Assembly: GCA_003218815.1 (NCBI GenBank)
Contig: QHON01000051.1
Coordinates: 1 to 7,684 of the forward strand
Reading direction: 5' to 3'
Source of the DNA: Verrucomicrobiota bacterium
GTDB taxonomy: Bacteria; Verrucomicrobiota; Verrucomicrobiia; Chthoniobacterales; UBA10450
DNA length: 7,684 bases
A program made the position numbers and the translations under genes. The notes beneath the pieces are model-generated. The model was given only the letters and a program-made list of their open reading frames with translations. It was not told the DNA's origin and did not search any database. This document shows, one piece after another, positions 6,220 through 7,684 of the stretch. The number at the start of each line of letters is the position of its first letter. Within the stretch, counting starts at the first letter, position 1.

Positions 6220-6912
6220 ATGCTCACGGCCATTATCGTTGCGGCGGGCAGCAGCCGGCGCATTGGCTTTGATAAATTGTTCGAGACAATCGCCGGTAGA
6301 CCAGTGATAGCGCATACGATCGACGCGTTCGAACTGGCCGATTCCGTCGCCGAAATCATTGTCGTCACGCGAAAAGATCGATGCAATGAAATCCGAAAGA
6401 TCAGTCGCGATCAAAGCTTCAAAAAAGTCCAGGCCATTATTACTGGCGGCGAACATCGGCAAGATTCCGTTCGTGCTGGTCTGGAAAATCTCAGCCGTGA
6501 TGCTCGCTATGTTGCGGTCCACGACGCAGCACGCCCGCTGGTCACGCCGGAGCAAATCGAGCGCGTCTTTGAGCAGTCCCAGATGCATGATGCTGCGGCG
6601 TTGGCTGAGCCAGTCCGCGATACGCTAAAGTATGCCGGTGTCGATCTTGTCGTCACCGATTCGGTGGATCGACATCAACTTTACGCCATGCAAACACCGC
6701 AAATTTTTAAACGCGGCTTAATCGAAGAAGCATATCGCGCCATTGCCGAAGGAGTTTTGGCGACGGATGAAGTTTCGGCCGTCGAGCGGCTCGGTCACAA
6801 AGTTTTCCTTGTGTCGAACAACGAACTTAATTTCAAAATCACTTACCCATGCGATTTGCCGCTGGCGGAATTTGTGCTAAACCAGCGGGCCCGTCCTGGT
6901 AAGGGCAATTGA
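6220..6912 (+). CDS. ispD: 2-C-methyl-D-erythritol 4-phosphate cytidylyltransferase
   Basis: IspD transfers CMP from CTP to methylerythritol phosphate, an early step of the MEP route to isoprenoids, releasing pyrophosphate. The 230-residue protein is the usual single-domain size, so it is not an IspDF fusion. The N-terminal nucleotide loop is IIVAAGSSRRIG (5-16), with K19 matching the catalytic lysine of E. coli IspD (K27). GGEHRQDSVRAGL (76-88) and VHDAARPLV (100-108) follow. R151 in SVDRHQ and T159 in QTPQIF match E. coli R157 and T165, the methylerythritol phosphate-binding pair. ATDEVSAVE (181-189) corresponds to the common TDDASAVE, and K206 in NFKIT matches K213. These alignments are from memory. 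The ATG at 6220 has AAAGG (6206-6210) nine bases upstream, one of the better ribosome sites here. It lies 53 bp after yqeY and converges on the small gene at 7030-7308. Confidence 0.96.
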   Translation: MLTAIIVAAGSSRRIGFDKLFETIAGRPVIAHTIDAFELADSVAEIIVVTRKDRCNEIRKISRDQSFKKVQAIITGGEHRQDSVRAGLENLSRDARYVAVHDAARPLVTPEQIERVFEQSQMHDAAALAEPVRDTLKYAGVDLVVTDSVDRHQLYAMQTPQIFKRGLIEEAYRAIAEGVLATDEVSAVERLGHKVFLVSNNELNFKITYPCDLPLAEFVLNQRARPGKGN

Positions 6913-6965
6913 CCCAATCGCCTCGGTTGTGCCCGCGCCTACGCTGCAGCGGAGACCTTTGCTGT

Positions 6966-7004
6966 AAAAAAAGAGCTGGCCCGACGTTGCCGTCGAACCA
7001 GCTC
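6966..7004 (-). terminator. Rho-independent terminator for the minus-strand small gene
   Basis: On the minus strand, GAGCTGG (7004-6998) pairs perfectly with CCAGCTC (6979-6973). After a 2x2 internal loop, CGACG pairs with CGTCG around a four-base loop. Seven T residues follow immediately (6972-6966). The hairpin begins 25 nt after the stop of the 7030-7308 gene, ideal for ending it. On the plus strand the same stem is followed by AGTGGATTTTAG, only a four-T run, so ending of ispD transcription here is possible but weaker. Confidence 0.9.
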
Positions 7005-7029
7005 AGTGGATTTTAGATCCTACGTCAGC

Positions 7030-7308
7030 TTAATACCGGTGACGGTAGTAATGATGACGATGGTGCCGGTAGACTCGATGCCCGTTATACCAGTAATATG
7101 ACGGCCCACCATAATAGTAATAGGGTCGATAGTAGGAATACGGGCGATAGTACCCGTAGGGATAATAGCCGTATCCATAATAGGGATAGCCAACTCCCAC
7201 TCCAATTCCAATTGGCCCAATTCCAACCGCAACGCCCGCGTCAGAACGCGGCGCCGAAGCGAAAGCGAATCCACTTGCCACCAATGCAATTAAGAGAAGT
7301 TTTTTCAT
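7030..7308 (-). CDS. Small secreted tyrosine/histidine-rich protein of unknown function
   Basis: The 92-residue protein starts MKKLLLIALVASGFAFASA, a clear Sec signal peptide with likely cleavage near residue 19 or 24. A glycine/valine stretch follows (GVAVGIGPIGIGVGVG, 25-40). Residues 41-92 contain 23 tyrosines in 52 positions with glycine, proline and arginine, and end in a histidine/arginine cluster (H77, H82, H83, H85, H86, H90). There are no cysteines. The start is fixed by the signal peptide and by GAAGGGA (7321-7315) six bases before the ATG; the frame is open to 7464 but those extra residues look non-coding. It is a one-gene unit with a candidate promoter at 7397-7425 and a strong terminator. 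I do not recognise a named family; similar Tyr/Gly/His-rich small exported proteins are common in environmental bacteria. A surface, matrix or metal-binding role would be guesswork from composition. Confidence 0.85.
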   Translation of the reverse strand: MKKLLLIALVASGFAFASAPRSDAGVAVGIGPIGIGVGVGYPYYGYGYYPYGYYRPYSYYRPYYYYGGPSYYWYNGHRVYRHHRHHYYRHRY

Positions 7309-7314
7309 ATATTT

Positions 7315-7321
7315 TCCCTTC
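7315..7321 (-). promoter_or_regulatory. Shine-Dalgarno that fixes the start of the small secreted gene
   Basis: The minus strand reads GAAGGGA here, six bases before the ATG at 7308. It is the strongest ribosome site in the window and selects the 92-residue form with an N-terminal signal peptide over the longer in-frame extension. Confidence 0.75.
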
Positions 7322-7396
7322 TTGTTTGTTGTTTGCGAGGGATAGAAGCTCCCCGCCAATGATTCCCTCGACGCATTAAGAATGCGCGTCAGCCTT

Positions 7397-7425
7397 TGTA
7401 TACTGAATCGGACGACGACGGTCAC
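7397..7425 (-). promoter_or_regulatory. Candidate sigma-70-type promoter for the small secreted gene
   Basis: On the minus strand, GTGACC (7425-7420) and TATACA (7402-7397) are separated by exactly 17 bp. Each matches its consensus (TTGACA, TATAAT) at four of six positions. Transcription would start near 7390 and give a leader of about 80 nt before the ATG at 7308. The spacing and location are right, but boxes this weak also occur by chance. Confidence 0.35.
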
Positions 7426-7684
7426 GCGGTTGCCAAAAAAGAAGCCAAAAACTGGGCTGGGCATCGACCGGATACTTCGTAACGTAACTCAAATTCTTGC
7501 CTGAGAGATTCCAACAAAAACTCAAAAAAAATAGGTTGTTATGAGCCAGCGACTTCGCCAAAGAAATTGCGCCCGTACTGGGTCTGCTCGGCTCCGGAAT
7601 ATCCAATCTAAGCGAGCATTGGATCGACTGGGACAAGTGGCCGAATGAACTCGGCTATTGCCGGAACATCTTTTGGCTTAAAGC

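Larger units (their letters stand above)
7309..7684. other. Leader of the small secreted gene and unassigned window edge
   Basis: These 376 bases contain no gene I can support. The part next to 7308 is the leader and probable promoter of the tyrosine-rich gene. An 8-A run lies at 7523-7530. A plus-strand frame is open from 7545 to the edge after a TGA, with no ATG and codons rich in G at the first position (it includes DFAKEIAPVLGLLGSG). A minus-strand frame enters from the edge and stops with TAG at 7608-7610 (it includes VPAIAEFIRPLVPVDPMLA), as a gene's C-terminus would. These overlap, so at most one is coding. The window is too short to decide. Confidence 0.5.

Noticed and set aside
6942..6951. 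Perfect palindrome CGCTGCAGCG after ispD
   Set aside because: It has no loop and no following T-run on either strand, so a terminator or operator cannot be supported; 10-bp palindromes occur by chance.
7309..7464. N-terminal extension of the tyrosine-rich protein to the ATG at 7464
   Set aside because: It would bury the signal peptide inside the protein, and a clear Shine-Dalgarno precedes the internal ATG at 7308.
7497..7507. CTCTCAGGCAA on the minus strand, resembling the 3' part of a glycine riboswitch
   Set aside because: The other conserved parts (the GGAGAG partner and a CCGAAGG-type segment) are missing upstream, and the downstream gene has no glycine link.
7376..7636. Minus-strand 86-codon frame upstream of the tyrosine-rich gene
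   Set aside because: It overlaps the candidate promoter, has no ribosome site or domain, and its mixed composition looks like translated non-coding DNA.

Overview
The window looks like chromosomal core-metabolism DNA of a free-living, respiring Gram-negative-type bacterium. It holds part of a complex I (NADH:quinone oxidoreductase) gene cluster on the minus strand, three housekeeping genes (fatty-acid, YqeY and MEP-isoprenoid) on the plus strand, and one small secreted tyrosine/histidine-rich protein on the minus strand. No mobile element, CRISPR array, rRNA or tRNA is visible. Clues to taxonomy are soft: a heptanucleotide tandem repeat (GATTTCG units), which I associate from memory with soil Verrucomicrobiota/Planctomycetota genomes; a NuoG with the long loop also seen in Thermus-type proteins; and weak or absent Shine-Dalgarno sequences before most genes. 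A soil Verrucomicrobiota (Chthoniobacterales-like) source is my best guess, as inference only.

Layout. On the minus strand, read right to left from 4413 to the left edge: nuoD (complete), a small BamE/SmpA-like lipoprotein gene, a fused nuoE-nuoF gene, then the first 221 codons of nuoG, which runs off the window. Gaps inside this cluster are 52 bp or less except the 82 bp before nuoG, which holds a perfect TATAAT and two 8-bp repeats. The cluster starts at nuoD: the usual nuoA-B-C genes are not upstream. Instead, a 240-bp gap leads to the divergent plus-strand genes fabD (4654), yqeY (5711) and ispD (6220). After ispD comes a strong hairpin with a T-run on its minus-strand side; it ends the convergent minus-strand gene at 7030-7308. 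The last 376 bases hold the leader and a probable promoter of that gene, plus short open frames at the window edge that cannot be assigned.

How the genes work together. NuoE, NuoF and NuoG form the NADH-oxidising peripheral arm of complex I. NuoD forms part of the quinone-reducing module at the junction with the membrane arm. All the Fe-S ligands expected in the visible parts are present (N1a in NuoE, N3 in NuoF, N1b and N5 in NuoG, and three of the four N4 ligands in NuoG). FabD loads malonate onto acyl carrier protein and IspD makes CDP-methylerythritol, so the plus-strand run serves lipid and isoprenoid precursor supply.

The most noteworthy feature is the NuoE-NuoF fusion. Its junction is written by a (GATTTCG)4-5 heptamer tandem repeat translated in frame, so a change of one repeat unit would break the reading frame between the two subunits.
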